A DNA stretch of 64,000 bases from the NCBI GenBank assembly GCA_018266575.1, contig JAFEAE010000007.1:1-64000 (forward strand), written 5' to 3'. The translations under genes were made by a program, and so were the position numbers. The number at the start of each line of letters is the position of its first letter. Position 1 is the stretch's first letter. Origin of the DNA: Bacteroidota bacterium. Its GTDB lineage: Bacteria > Bacteroidota > Bacteroidia > Chitinophagales > Chitinophagaceae. Under the pieces are notes generated by a model. That model worked only from the letters and a program-made list of their open reading frames with translations, did no database searches and was not told where the DNA came from. Below are positions 35,184 through 44,211 of this stretch, in pieces.

Positions 35184-36374
35184 ATGTTTTTAATGAGAAT
35201 ATTGATAACGGTTGTAGTTTCTTTGCTTTTCTATTTTGCAGAAGCACAGGATAGCGTTTGGTATGGAAGAACAACAGGTAAACTTCCTTTCATTGAATAT
35301 GGTATTGGCGATGACCGTCTCGGTGGAGCAAAAATGACGTATATCGATTCCGGTGTTTTGGTGAAGATCGTTGATAGTTTTAAAACTGATTATAAAGTCC
35401 AGCTCTCAAAATATCATTCCGGTTACATTGCAAAAGAAAGTGTGATATTATTAGGTAAACAACACAACGAACCGGTTATTCATAATGCACATTTAAGTGG
35501 CAACTGGAGAGTGTTCGGGGATTCTGCGTATGATTATGTAACGATCAACCTCGACGAACATCTTCCTTATCGAAGTTTTCAGCTTATCGATCCATCGAGG
35601 ATTGCTGTTGATATTTTCGGCGTTACTTCAAACACAAACTGGATCACTCAGCTTCAAACTACAAAAGAAATAAAAAACACGTGGTACGAACAAATTGAAG
35701 ATGATGTTTTTCGGGTGATGATAGAATTGAAGCATCTGCAGCATTGGGGATACCACATCAATTATGATACGATTGGAAACAAACTGATCGTGCAAATAAA
35801 ACGCCAACCAACGGTGTTGGATATACGAAAATTGCGAATTGCTATAGATCCCGGCCATGGCGGCGATAACAGTGGTGCAAGTGGCGAAACAAGTAAAGTA
35901 CTTGAAAAGGAATACACATTGCTTATTGCAAAACAGTTGCAGGCAACGTTGAAAAAAGCAGGCGTGAAACAATTGTTCATGACACGCACAAAAGATACAT
36001 CACTGAGCATGGTAGAACGTGTATATATGCTTAAAGAATTTCGGCCGGACATATTGATAAGTATTCATCTTAACTCCGCCGGGATAGATACCGTTCAAGG
36101 TACGAGTACTTATTACCGTTATATTGGCTTCAGGCCGCTAAGCGTTGCGATATTAAACCAGATGCTGAAATTAGGATTGAAGGAATATGGCAATGTGGGC
36201 AATTTTAATTTTGCATTGAACGGCCCGACTGATTATCCGAACGCGTTGGTGGAAGTTGCTTTCTTAAGTAACAAACAAGATGAAAAAAAAATATTGAACC
36301 CGAAATTTCATAAAGCTGTAGCACAAAAAATTTATCTTGGTATTGCTGACTGGCTAAAACAAATAAAGCAATGA
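35184..36374 (+). CDS. N-acetylmuramoyl-L-alanine amidase (Amidase_3 family)
   Basis: Exported peptidoglycan amidase of 396 residues. The signal peptide ends FYFAEAQ. An N-terminal SH3-like/AMIN-like region (about 25-210) precedes the zinc amidase domain: IDPGHGGDNSGA (first His), LEKEYTLLIAK (Glu), SIHLNSAG (second His) and VEVAFLSN (catalytic Glu). It cuts the bond between muramic acid and the stem peptide during cell separation or turnover. The last four bases overlap the start of the next gene (ATGA), so the two are coupled. Confidence 0.9.
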   Translation: MFLMRILITVVVSLLFYFAEAQDSVWYGRTTGKLPFIEYGIGDDRLGGAKMTYIDSGVLVKIVDSFKTDYKVQLSKYHSGYIAKESVILLGKQHNEPVIHNAHLSGNWRVFGDSAYDYVTINLDEHLPYRSFQLIDPSRIAVDIFGVTSNTNWITQLQTTKEIKNTWYEQIEDDVFRVMIELKHLQHWGYHINYDTIGNKLIVQIKRQPTVLDIRKLRIAIDPGHGGDNSGASGETSKVLEKEYTLLIAKQLQATLKKAGVKQLFMTRTKDTSLSMVERVYMLKEFRPDILISIHLNSAGIDTVQGTSTYYRYIGFRPLSVAILNQMLKLGLKEYGNVGNFNFALNGPTDYPNALVEVAFLSNKQDEKKILNPKFHKAVAQKIYLGIADWLKQIKQ

Positions 36375-36778
36375 ACGGCTACCTGATGCAGAAGCAAAAA
36401 TTTGTTCGGGGCGAAGATCTTTTTATAGAAAGCTTTTCCCCTGAAAACCGCTATGGTACCGTGTTTGAGGATGATGGGGAAACTGCATACTTTTATGCTG
36501 TTGAGCAAGACGAAGAAGGAAAAGGACAACGCATTCTTGATGCATTGCATATTTATGAAACAACAAAGACAAAGAAAAAGAAGAATGTTTCCGAGCTAAT
36601 GATCGTTTGGTCAAAAGACTGGCTCAAATGTGCATTAATCATCGATTCTGCGTGCCACGCCATTTTTGATTTTGAGAAACAGGGTGGTTACAACATCAAC
36701 GAATTTCCGCTACCCAATTCATTCTGGACTAAACACGGCCGCAAACTCACAAACGAAATCATTCAAAACCTGTTTTAA
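36371..36778 (+). CDS. DUF2251 family protein
   Basis: Cytosolic protein of 135 residues with the DUF2251 pattern: NRYGTVFEDDGETAYFYAVE, then DALHIYE and a C-terminal DFEKQGGYNINEFP. Translation start overlaps the stop of the amidase gene by four bases. A short lysine run (TKTKKKKN) occurs in the middle. Function is unknown. Confidence 0.75.
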   Translation: MNGYLMQKQKFVRGEDLFIESFSPENRYGTVFEDDGETAYFYAVEQDEEGKGQRILDALHIYETTKTKKKKNVSELMIVWSKDWLKCALIIDSACHAIFDFEKQGGYNINEFPLPNSFWTKHGRKLTNEIIQNLF

Positions 36779-36789
36779 TAATTTTAATT

Positions 36790-37110
36790 ATGGAATTAAA
36801 GAGCAGCTTCATCCATCATGTTTTTTTCTGGTTAAAAAACCCTGAGAGTAAAGAAGACAAAGCCGCGTTGATCGAAGGGTTAAAAAAATTAGCAAAAATA
36901 GAAACTATCAAACAGTTTCATATTGGCGAGGCAGCAGCAACCAACCGTGATGTTATCGAGCGTTCTTATTCAATTTCATGGACGCTGGTGTTCGACAGCC
37001 TCAACGATGAAGAAATTTATCAGCCACACCCTATCCATAAAAAATTTGTGGAAGAATGTTCACATCTCTGGAATAAAGTAGTGGTGTACGATACGGAAAG
37101 TATAGGATAA
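36790..37110 (+). CDS. Dabb family (stress-responsive alpha/beta barrel) protein
   Basis: 106 residues. The start FIHHVFFWLKNPESKEDK and the motif YSISWTLVFDSLNDEEIYQPHPIHKKFV are the Dabb-domain signature of small dimeric barrels. Its role is not known, though some relatives bind small organic molecules. It lies 11 bases after DUF2251 in the same operon and converges with pgl across an inverted heptamer array. Confidence 0.85.
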   Translation: MELKSSFIHHVFFWLKNPESKEDKAALIEGLKKLAKIETIKQFHIGEAAATNRDVIERSYSISWTLVFDSLNDEEIYQPHPIHKKFVEECSHLWNKVVVYDTESIG

Positions 37111-37117
37111 ATTATAA

Positions 37118-37193
37118 GTATGAGCTATGAGTTATGAAGTATGGGTTAAGCGAATTGTTATTTACTTCATAACTCATACTGCATAGCTCATAC
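37118..37193. repeat. Inverted pair of heptamer arrays between convergent genes
   Basis: Left array 37118-37141 (units such as TATGAGC, TATGAGT, TATGAAG) pairs perfectly with 37163-37174 plus 37182-37193. The only irregularity is a seven-base bulge (37175-37181), exactly one extra unit in the right array. The hairpin is placed where a bidirectional terminator would be expected. Confidence 0.85.
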
Positions 37194-37199
37194 CTAGAA

Positions 37200-37943
37200 T
37201 TATTTTTTCAATTGTGCAGCCGCTGCTTCATCTACAAACCAATACAGTTCCCCGTTCTCCGGTTTTATAACTTGTGATGGGTAAAGATCAGGATTATAAT
37301 GCCCTTCCAGCACTTCTTTTAATGCGTGTGCTTTATTTGTGCCTGTAGTAAGAAATGCAATTTGTTTTGATTTATTCACTACTGTTTTTGTAAGTGTGAT
37401 GCGGTACATATGCTGCGCTTCGAGCCAAAGTGAAGTTGCCCATTTTTCTTCTTCATGTATTACAGAGGTGCCGGGAAACAATGATAGCACATGCCCGTCA
37501 TCTCCCATGCCGAGAAGAACAAGATCAAAAGTGGTGAATGGTGAATGGTGAATGGTGAATGGGAAATAATCGTGTAAAATTTTTTCGTAGGCTTCTGCAG
37601 ATTTTTCTGCTGTTATATTTTCTGTCTGCATCACATGTATCTGCGAAGCAACAACCGACACATGGTTTAATAATGTTTCATAGGCCATCTTTGCGTTATT
37701 GCGGCTGTCGTTAAACGGAACATCCCTTTCATCGCCCCAGAAAAAATGGATTTTTTCCCAGTCAACTTTCTCACGGTAAGGTGTAGCCGCTAATAACTGG
37801 TATAATGCCTTCGGGGTATTTCCGCCGGAAAGCACTAATGTAAAACGGTCTTGTTTCTTTAATGTTTCTGTAATCAGATCAACCATCCAATCTGCAACTG
37901 CGTGATTGAATTCATCGGCGGTTTTGAAAACGTGTAAATGCAT
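37200..37943 (-). CDS. pgl: 6-phosphogluconolactonase
   Basis: Enzyme of 247 residues that hydrolyses 6-phosphogluconolactone in the oxidative pentose phosphate pathway. SGGNTPKALYQLL, WGDERDVPFNDSRNN and LVLLGMGDDGHVLSLFPG are family signatures. Between residues of about 127 and 138 there is an extra peptide PFTIHHSPFTT encoded by four tandem copies of GGTGAAT (plus strand 37533-37560), in frame and just before a core strand. It is the third gene of gnd-zwf-pgl, after a 132-base gap holding a large inverted repeat. Confidence 0.92.
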   Translation of the reverse strand: MHLHVFKTADEFNHAVADWMVDLITETLKKQDRFTLVLSGGNTPKALYQLLAATPYREKVDWEKIHFFWGDERDVPFNDSRNNAKMAYETLLNHVSVVASQIHVMQTENITAEKSAEAYEKILHDYFPFTIHHSPFTTFDLVLLGMGDDGHVLSLFPGTSVIHEEEKWATSLWLEAQHMYRITLTKTVVNKSKQIAFLTTGTNKAHALKEVLEGHYNPDLYPSQVIKPENGELYWFVDEAAAAQLKK

Positions 37944-37946
37944 TTT

Positions 37947-38071
37947 ATTTCTGATTTTGTGATGTCTGATTTCGAGATTTCTTTATTTCTGACTTTCTGG
38001 AATTAATTAAAAGATTCTTGTGCCGATGCACAAAAACAAATCAACAAATCAGACATCACAAAATCAGAAAT
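37947..38071. repeat. 26-bp perfect inverted repeat between zwf and pgl
   Basis: Arms 37947-37972 and 38046-38071 are exact complements. The 73-base loop includes a nested hairpin TTGTGC-CGAT-GCACAA (38018-38033). The left arm begins inside the ribosome-binding region of pgl and the right arm ends five bases before the zwf stop codon. Confidence 0.85.
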
Positions 38072-38075
38072 CTCT

Positions 38076-39617
38076 TTATTCCTGATGAAGCGGCGGCAAC
38101 GTCACCCAATTATTTCCATCTCTCGCGATCAATGCTTCTGCATCTTCCGGTCCCCAGCTATCAGGAGAATAATTCGGGAAATCCACTGGTGGCCTGAGTT
38201 CCCATGCTTCAAGTATTGGCATGATAATTTTCCATGCTGCTTCTACCTGGTCGCTGCGCATGAACAAAGTGGCATTGCCTTCCATCACATCAAGCAATAA
38301 TGTTTCATACGCTTCGGGTTCATTTCCGTCATACGCATCTTTATAACTGAAGATCATATCAACCGGGTTTAATATCATCGATTGTCCCGGGCGTTTTGCC
38401 TGGAAACGCAAACGGATATCCATTTCGGGTTGAATGCTGATGGTTAACCTGTTTGGCCTCCATGTTTCCGATGCTTCTTCCGGAAAAGCATAACTCGGTG
38501 CAGGTTTGAATTGAATAGTAATGATCGTTGTTTTATCATGCAAACGTTTTCCGGTGCGTACATAAAACGGAACGCCTTGCCAGCGCCAGTTATCAATATA
38601 AAATTTTACAGCAGCGAATGTATCAATGTTCGAATCAGGGGAAACACTTTTTTCCTGGCGGTAACCGGGAACTTGCTCTCCTTTCATCCAGCCTTCGGAA
38701 TATTGTCCACGTACTGCAAATGAATGCGCATCTTCTTTACTGATCTTGCGGATTGCATTGAGCACATCCACTTTTCTGTTGCGGATTTCATCAGCATCAA
38801 AACTAACCGGTGCTTCCATGCCGATCATACACACGAGTTGCAGGATATGGTTCTGCACCATATCGCGCAGTGCGCCAGATGTTTCATAATAACCGCCACG
38901 GCCTTCAACACCTACTGTTTCTGCAGCAGTGATCTGCACATGGTCGATATAATTTTTATTCCATATCGGTTCAAACAACGCATTCGCAAAACGCAATGCA
39001 AGAATATTCTGAACAGTTTCCTTTCCCAGGTAATGGTCGATGCGGTAGATCTGTTCTTCATCAAACATGCCTCTCAGAAGCTGGTTAAGTTCATGCGCAC
39101 TTTTCAAGTCGTGCCCGAACGGTTTTTCAACAACAATACGTGTGCATTTTGTATCGGAACAAATATTCAAAGCCCCTAATTTCTTCGCAATATCAGGAAC
39201 GAGTTGCGGGGCAACCGCCATGTAAAAGATTACATTAGGATGCTCGCCATATTCCTGCTCCTTTGCTTTAACGATATCTGCGATCTTTTGATATTCTTCA
39301 TCTTTTTCAGCATCCATCTGCAGGTAGGTAATGTGTTGCGAAAAATCCTGCCATTTACCATTCTGCTCATCTTTTCTCCTGCTGAACTGGTTGATGCCAT
39401 CCAATAATTTTCCCCGATAATTTTCATCGGTAAAAGCAGTCCTGCCGATACCTATTATTGCAAATTTTTCCGGCATCCATTCATCAATAAATAAATTATA
39501 TAATGCCGGGGAAAGCTTTCTGTAATTCAAATCTCCGCTTCCGCCGAAAATAAATAATAGGGAAGCAGGCGGACGTTTATGATTTTGCATAATTTTTTCT
39601 TTTAGTGTGTTTGCCAT
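38076..39617 (-). CDS. zwf: Glucose-6-phosphate 1-dehydrogenase
   Basis: First enzyme of the oxidative pentose phosphate pathway, 513 residues. The nucleotide-binding motif FIFGGSGDLNYRKL and the substrate and catalytic motif RIDHYLGKE are intact. The start at 39617 overlaps the gnd stop by 16 bases; an ATG at 39590 (MQNHKRPPAS) is an equally reasonable start. It lies in an operon with gnd upstream and pgl downstream, so NADPH-generating steps are co-expressed. Confidence 0.94.
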   Translation of the reverse strand: MANTLKEKIMQNHKRPPASLLFIFGGSGDLNYRKLSPALYNLFIDEWMPEKFAIIGIGRTAFTDENYRGKLLDGINQFSRRKDEQNGKWQDFSQHITYLQMDAEKDEEYQKIADIVKAKEQEYGEHPNVIFYMAVAPQLVPDIAKKLGALNICSDTKCTRIVVEKPFGHDLKSAHELNQLLRGMFDEEQIYRIDHYLGKETVQNILALRFANALFEPIWNKNYIDHVQITAAETVGVEGRGGYYETSGALRDMVQNHILQLVCMIGMEAPVSFDADEIRNRKVDVLNAIRKISKEDAHSFAVRGQYSEGWMKGEQVPGYRQEKSVSPDSNIDTFAAVKFYIDNWRWQGVPFYVRTGKRLHDKTTIITIQFKPAPSYAFPEEASETWRPNRLTISIQPEMDIRLRFQAKRPGQSMILNPVDMIFSYKDAYDGNEPEAYETLLLDVMEGNATLFMRSDQVEAAWKIIMPILEAWELRPPVDFPNYSPDSWGPEDAEALIARDGNNWVTLPPLHQE

Positions 39618-41017
39618 TCTGTATGAAATGTTCCGGGGATATCTATGCGTTGATAAGTATGCGCCCCGAAATAATCACGTTGTGCCTGAATCAAATTAGT
39701 AGGCAGCTTTTCGGTGCGATAAGCTTCAAAATAACTTAATGCACTCATTAATGCAGCAACGGGGTAACCTGTTTGTATTGCATGCATCACCACCGCCCGC
39801 ATGTGTTGTAATTTCTTTTGCATTGTTTGCGCGATATCTGCATTCAATAACAAATTAGGCAGCTGTGGGTTTGATGTATACGCTTCAAAAAATGTTTCGA
39901 GCAAAGTGGAGCGGATTATACAACCGCCACGCCAGATGCGGACGACATCAGTCATCGGGATATCCATCTGCAATTCAGAGGACGCTTTATGAAGCAATGA
40001 TAACCCCTGGGCATAAGAAATAATCATTGAAAAAAACAGAGCATCGCCCAATTGCTGAATGAAAAGTTCTTTCGGTACTTCAACAGAATGGGTTTTCGTT
40101 TTATATAACGAAGAAGCCTGGGTCCTTTCATCTTTGTACGCAGAAAGGCTACGAAGAGAAACCGCTGTGTCAATAACGGTGATGGGTATCCCAAGATCCA
40201 TTGCATCCTGGGACGTCCATTTGCCGGTGCCTTTTGCACCTGCTTTGTCGAGTATCATATCCACTAACCTGTTATTTGTTTTATCATCTTTTTGCAGGAA
40301 AATATCCCTGGTAATTTCTGTAAGAAAAGATTGCAGCTCGCCTTCATTCCATGTTTTGAAAACTTTGTACAATTCATCATTATCCAGGCCCAAACCATTT
40401 TTCAGCAGATCATAGACTTCACTGATCAATTGCATGATGGCATACTCAATTCCGTTATGGACCATCTTCACATAATGTCCTGCTGCATTTTTGCCCATAT
40501 AAGCAACACAAGGACTTCCATTCACTTTTGCTGAAACTGCTTCCAATATCGGTTGCAAATTTTTATATGCTTCTACATCGCCACCGGGCATAATGCTTGG
40601 GCCCGTTCTTGCTCCATGCTCGCCACCGGAAACTCCCATACCCATAAAATGAATGCCCGTGTCTTTTAAATAATCCAGCCTTTTTAAAGTATCTGTGTAA
40701 TGCGAGTTGCCTCCGTCAATTACTATATCCCCTTTTTCAAGAAGTGGTAACAGGTCTGCGATCACATCATCAACGGGTTTTCCTGCAGGCACAAGCATCA
40801 TCATTTTGCGCGGGCTTTTTAATTGCTGAACCATTTCTGCAAGCGTGCCAACTCCTTTTACTGTAGTTCCTGCTGTTGCCGACGATTCCAATGCTGCGCC
40901 TTTTTGCGTGTCTTTATCAAAACCGATCACAGCAAAACCATGATCAGCCATATTTAATAACAAGTTGCGGCCCATAACCCCAAGGCCGATCATACCAAAG
41001 TCAAATTGATTTGCCAT
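39602..41017 (-). CDS. gnd: 6-phosphogluconate dehydrogenase, decarboxylating
   Basis: NADP-dependent enzyme of 471 residues making ribulose 5-phosphate. The Rossmann motif GLGVMG, GVSGGEHGARTGPSIMPGG and the catalytic KMVHNGIEYAIMQ block are present. The common Glu in the GGEEGAR motif is His here. It is the first gene of the operon. A TAATTTTG box (complement of 41041-41048) just upstream fits the -7 promoter element, though no TTG is seen at -33. Confidence 0.94.
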   Translation of the reverse strand: MANQFDFGMIGLGVMGRNLLLNMADHGFAVIGFDKDTQKGAALESSATAGTTVKGVGTLAEMVQQLKSPRKMMMLVPAGKPVDDVIADLLPLLEKGDIVIDGGNSHYTDTLKRLDYLKDTGIHFMGMGVSGGEHGARTGPSIMPGGDVEAYKNLQPILEAVSAKVNGSPCVAYMGKNAAGHYVKMVHNGIEYAIMQLISEVYDLLKNGLGLDNDELYKVFKTWNEGELQSFLTEITRDIFLQKDDKTNNRLVDMILDKAGAKGTGKWTSQDAMDLGIPITVIDTAVSLRSLSAYKDERTQASSLYKTKTHSVEVPKELFIQQLGDALFFSMIISYAQGLSLLHKASSELQMDIPMTDVVRIWRGGCIIRSTLLETFFEAYTSNPQLPNLLLNADIAQTMQKKLQHMRAVVMHAIQTGYPVAALMSALSYFEAYRTEKLPTNLIQAQRDYFGAHTYQRIDIPGTFHTEWQTH

Positions 41018-41074
41018 TTCTTGAATTATAAATTAGGCGACAAAATTAGGTATTTTGATTTTAGCGAAATAGCG

Positions 41075-41110
41075 AACCCCGGTTCTTGATCAAAACCGGG
41101 GTTTAATTTT
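41075..41110. terminator. Terminator downstream of the c-type cytochrome gene
   Basis: AACCCCGGTT and AACCGGGGTT form a perfect 10-bp stem around a nine-base loop, with AT-rich runs on both sides. It separates the cytochrome gene from gnd, both on the minus strand. Confidence 0.75.
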
Positions 41111-41132
41111 ATTGTTATGAAAATGCAGTTGT

Positions 41133-41537
41133 TTATTTCGCTTCCGGGTGAGGGTTTCCGCGGTGGCAGGTGATGCAGCTTATTGCCGGGACGTTTTCTC
41201 CCTTATCGTCCTTATTAAAACTGAAATATTTTTTATTGATCTTAGCCGTCATGCGCATCATGTGGCGTGCAATATCTTTTTCCGGTTTTTCATCACTCGC
41301 AAAATCAAGATGATGATTGGTAGAATCTTTTGAAGGCGCATGGCAGAAATTACATTTTACACCAAGCGCTTCCTTGAACTGGTCCATAACTTTATCGAGG
41401 TCTTCGTGGCTGATATCTTTCGGTAATACTTTTAAATTTCTATGCGGATGTTCATCTGTTGGGCGTGTGGCCGCAATTCCACCGATAATAAAAATTCCGA
41501 ATGCGATAGCTACAGCTGTTTTTTTGAAGTGGTTCAT
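41133..41537 (-). CDS. Small diheme-type c cytochrome
   Basis: Exported protein of 134 residues with an N-terminal anchor (AVAIAFGIFIIGGIAA) and two heme motifs, CNFCH near residue 62 and CITCHRG near 121. The section NLKVLPKDISHEDLDKVMDQFKEALGVKC resembles the cytochrome subunit family of photosynthetic reaction centres, which in non-phototrophic Bacteroidota occurs as small stand-alone cytochromes. The gene is alone in its unit. It could carry electrons in the periplasm, but the partner is unknown. Confidence 0.82.
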   Translation of the reverse strand: MNHFKKTAVAIAFGIFIIGGIAATRPTDEHPHRNLKVLPKDISHEDLDKVMDQFKEALGVKCNFCHAPSKDSTNHHLDFASDEKPEKDIARHMMRMTAKINKKYFSFNKDDKGENVPAISCITCHRGNPHPEAK

Positions 41538-41657
41538 AGCAATGATTTAAAAATTGAATTTAATTAAAAACTAAAAACAAAAAAATAAAAATGGATTTGC
41601 GGTTACAAAATATTTTTTCCTTTTCGTATATTATATCCCGGAATAAAATCAAAACGC

Positions 41658-42659
41658 ATGGCTGATAAAATACGATGGGGAATTTTAGGTTGCGGAAGGA
41701 TAGCACGAAAATTCGCTGCTGACCTGCAATACGTAAAAGATGCAGAATTGGTTGCTGTCGGTTCACGTAATCAACAAACCGCAGATGAATTTATAAAAGA
41801 ATTTCCTGCACGGAAAGCTCACCGAAGTTATGAGGCATTAGCTGCAGATGGACATGTGGATGTGATTTATGTAGCATCGCCACACGGACTGCATCACGAG
41901 CATGCTTTATTATGCCTTCAACATAAAAAAGCGGTATTGTGTGAAAAAGCATTTGCCATCAATCTGCAGCAGGCAAAAGAAATGATAGCAACTGCGAGAG
42001 AACAAAACGTTTTTTTGATGGAAGCGCTGTGGACGAAATTTTTGCCGCATTATGAATTGACCTTGCAAATGATAAAAGAGGGGAGGTTGGGAAAAATAAA
42101 AAGTGCGTTGATTAATTTTGGGTTCATTCCGCCATCGCCTGTACCGAAACGCTTGTTTGATCCTGCATTGGGCGGCGGCGCTTTATTGGATATCGGTATT
42201 TATAATGTATTCATGGCTCTTTCTGTTTTGGGTAAACCGGATATTATTGAAGCTACAATGACACCTGCAACAACAGGTGTTGACGAACAATGCTCTGTAA
42301 TTTTTAAATATAATGATGGTGCTATTGCACAACTCTTTTTTACATTTTCTTCAAACCTTGCTACAGAGGCCGATATTAATGGGGATAGCGGCCGCATAAG
42401 GCTTGCAACCCGTTTTTATGAACCAGCCACCACCATTGAATTTTATCCCGGTCGTGTGGATAGTAAAGTGATCATTCCTTTTCATAAAGAACCAGGCTTT
42501 GGATATCAATTTGAAGCAAGGCATGTGGGCGAATGCTTACGGAAAGGCCTAACCGAAAGCCCGGTGATGACGCATAATGATACATTATTATTGATGGAAA
42601 CTTTAGACTGCATCCGGGCTGTTGCAGGAATACGTTATGATGTTGATGAGGAGAAGTGA
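41658..42659 (+). CDS. Gfo/Idh/MocA family oxidoreductase
   Basis: NAD(P)-dependent enzyme of 333 residues. Rossmann motif WGILGCGRIARKFA, the EKAFAINLQQAKEM block (with Ala where many members have Pro) and EALWTKFLP resemble the dihydrodiol dehydrogenase branch. The substrate is probably a sugar or cyclic diol. The last codons and the TGA stop are supplied by the first unit of an AGAAGTG tandem array (42652-42693), so the natural C-terminus may have been rewritten by the repeat. Confidence 0.85.
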   Translation: MADKIRWGILGCGRIARKFAADLQYVKDAELVAVGSRNQQTADEFIKEFPARKAHRSYEALAADGHVDVIYVASPHGLHHEHALLCLQHKKAVLCEKAFAINLQQAKEMIATAREQNVFLMEALWTKFLPHYELTLQMIKEGRLGKIKSALINFGFIPPSPVPKRLFDPALGGGALLDIGIYNVFMALSVLGKPDIIEATMTPATTGVDEQCSVIFKYNDGAIAQLFFTFSSNLATEADINGDSGRIRLATRFYEPATTIEFYPGRVDSKVIIPFHKEPGFGYQFEARHVGECLRKGLTESPVMTHNDTLLLMETLDCIRAVAGIRYDVDEEK

Positions 42660-42693
42660 GAAGTGAGAAGTGAGAAGTGAGAAGTGAGAAGTG
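42652..42693. repeat. Six tandem copies of AGAAGTG
   Basis: Exact heptamer repetition begins inside the last codons of the oxidoreductase gene. The stop codon TGA (42657-42659) is part of the first unit. A second heptamer array (ACTCATA/CTTCATA type, 42743-42770) follows before obg. Confidence 0.9.
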
Positions 42694-42742
42694 TATAAAT
42701 TTATACGCAGCAAGGTACAGTAAACTATTTATAAAATTTAGA

Positions 42743-42787
42743 ACTCATACTTCATAGTTCATAACTCATACTTCAAACTTATCTTTG
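42743..42787. repeat. ACTCATA-type heptamer array abutting the obg promoter box
   Basis: Units ACTCATA, CTTCATA, GTTCATA and ACTCATA run 42743-42770. Right after them TATCTTTG (42780-42787) matches the -7 promoter box, but no TTG stands at the expected distance, because the array occupies that place. Confidence 0.6.
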
Positions 42788-42804
42788 CCGTTTAATTTGC
42801 AACA

Positions 42805-43806
42805 GTGGAGAAATCAAACTTTGTAGACCAGATCAGGATTTTTTGCAGGAGCGGACATGGAGGCGCCGGCAGCAAACATTTTATGCGTACAAAATTTAAT
42901 GCTATGGCCGGTCCTGATGGCGGTGATGGTGGACGTGGCGGGCATATTATTTTGCGTGGCAATAAAAATTTATGGACGCTGTTACACCTTCGCTATTATA
43001 AAAATGTGCTTGCAGAAAATGGGGAAGGTGGCAGCGGTAATAACCGCACAGGAAGATTTGGGAAAGATATTATTATTGATGTGCCACTCGGTACCATTGC
43101 ACGTGATGAAGAAACGGGAAAAAAAGAAGCAGAAATATTGGAAGATGGAGAAGAAATTGTTTGGATAAAAGGCGGACGTGGCGGATTAGGAAACTCGAAT
43201 TTTGCTACTGCCACTAATCAGGCGCCGGAGCATGCACAACCTGGAGAACCGGGTGAGGAAGGATGGAAAATATTAGAGCTGAAAGTATTGGCAGACGTGG
43301 GTTTGGTAGGATTTCCAAATGCAGGAAAATCAACATTGCTTTCCGTGCTGACTGCAGCAAAGCCAAAAATTGCTGATTATGCTTTTACAACACTCACTCC
43401 GCAATTAGGCATGGTAGAATACCGCGATGGAAAAAGCTTTTGTATTGCAGATCTTCCCGGCATCATTGAAGGTGCTGCAGAGGGAAAAGGTTTGGGCCAT
43501 CGCTTTCTCAGGCATATAGAACGCAACCCTGTTTTATTATTTTTAATTCCTGCAGATAGTGCTGATCACAAAAAGGAATTTGAAATTCTTTTGAATGAAT
43601 TGGAAAAATATAATCCTGAATTATTGCACAAACAATTTTTAATTGCGATCAGTAAAAGCGACATGCTCGATGATGAATTGAAATCTGCTATTGAAAAAGA
43701 ACTCCCAAAAAATATTCCGCATCTTTTTATTTCTTCGGTTACACATCAGGGTTTGACTTTGTTAAAAGATAAATTGTGGGAAATATTGAATGAACAGGTG
43801 AAATGA
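42805..43806 (+). CDS. obg: GTPase Obg/CgtA
   Basis: Essential ribosome-associated GTPase, 333 residues. The glycine-rich OBG domain (residues 1-155, with GGDGGRGGH and [21 protein letters not shown]) precedes the G domain with the P-loop [11 protein letters not shown], switch and DLPGIIEGA, and SKSD. There is no C-terminal OCT extension, as usual in Bacteroidota. The start codon is GTG. Confidence 0.95.
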   Translation: MEKSNFVDQIRIFCRSGHGGAGSKHFMRTKFNAMAGPDGGDGGRGGHIILRGNKNLWTLLHLRYYKNVLAENGEGGSGNNRTGRFGKDIIIDVPLGTIARDEETGKKEAEILEDGEEIVWIKGGRGGLGNSNFATATNQAPEHAQPGEPGEEGWKILELKVLADVGLVGFPNAGKSTLLSVLTAAKPKIADYAFTTLTPQLGMVEYRDGKSFCIADLPGIIEGAAEGKGLGHRFLRHIERNPVLLFLIPADSADHKKEFEILLNELEKYNPELLHKQFLIAISKSDMLDDELKSAIEKELPKNIPHLFISSVTHQGLTLLKDKLWEILNEQVK

Positions 43807-44008
43807 TATATTCAAGCCACAAATTCACGATTTAATTTTTATACCATAAATACCTTAGACATAATGAAAATCTGTTGTACTAATTAAGAAGCAGAAAGCA
43901 GATAACACAGATGATTATGATAATGTTATGGTTTAAATAATTCTTGAAACATATCGTTTTTGCCTTGTTGGGCATTAGATTAAACTTTTGTTAAGTGGCT
44001 GCATTGTG
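43807..44008. other. Spacer after obg
   Basis: Together with the promoter and leader that follow, this makes a 405-base gap. Apart from short CAGATAACACAGAT-type sequence near 43895 I see no gene, RNA or strong hairpin. Confidence 0.5.
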
Positions 44009-44039
44009 TTGCATAAAACTTTTTGCGGGTGTATCTTTG
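44009..44039 (+). promoter_or_regulatory. Bacteroidota-type promoter with a long leader
   Basis: TTG at 44009-44011, a 20-base spacer and TATCTTTG at 44032-44039 match the consensus exactly. The next start codon is at 44212, implying a 5' leader of about 165 bases. Confidence 0.65.
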
Positions 44040-44211
44040 CAGTGCAATTAAGAAGATACGAGATCACGATCTCAGTTTGTATATAAACTAATAAATTCAT
44101 TTTTAATTTCTTCTTGCCATTCTCTCTAACTCGATTGTTTCCAGAACTTATTGATTGATTTTCGGTTGCCCCAGTGATTATTATTAATTGTTTCATTAAA
44201 AACCATTTAGT

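Noticed and set aside
42652..42693. Heptamer tandem repeats as a CRISPR array
   Set aside because: Units are seven bases with no spacers; they are simple tandem repeats.
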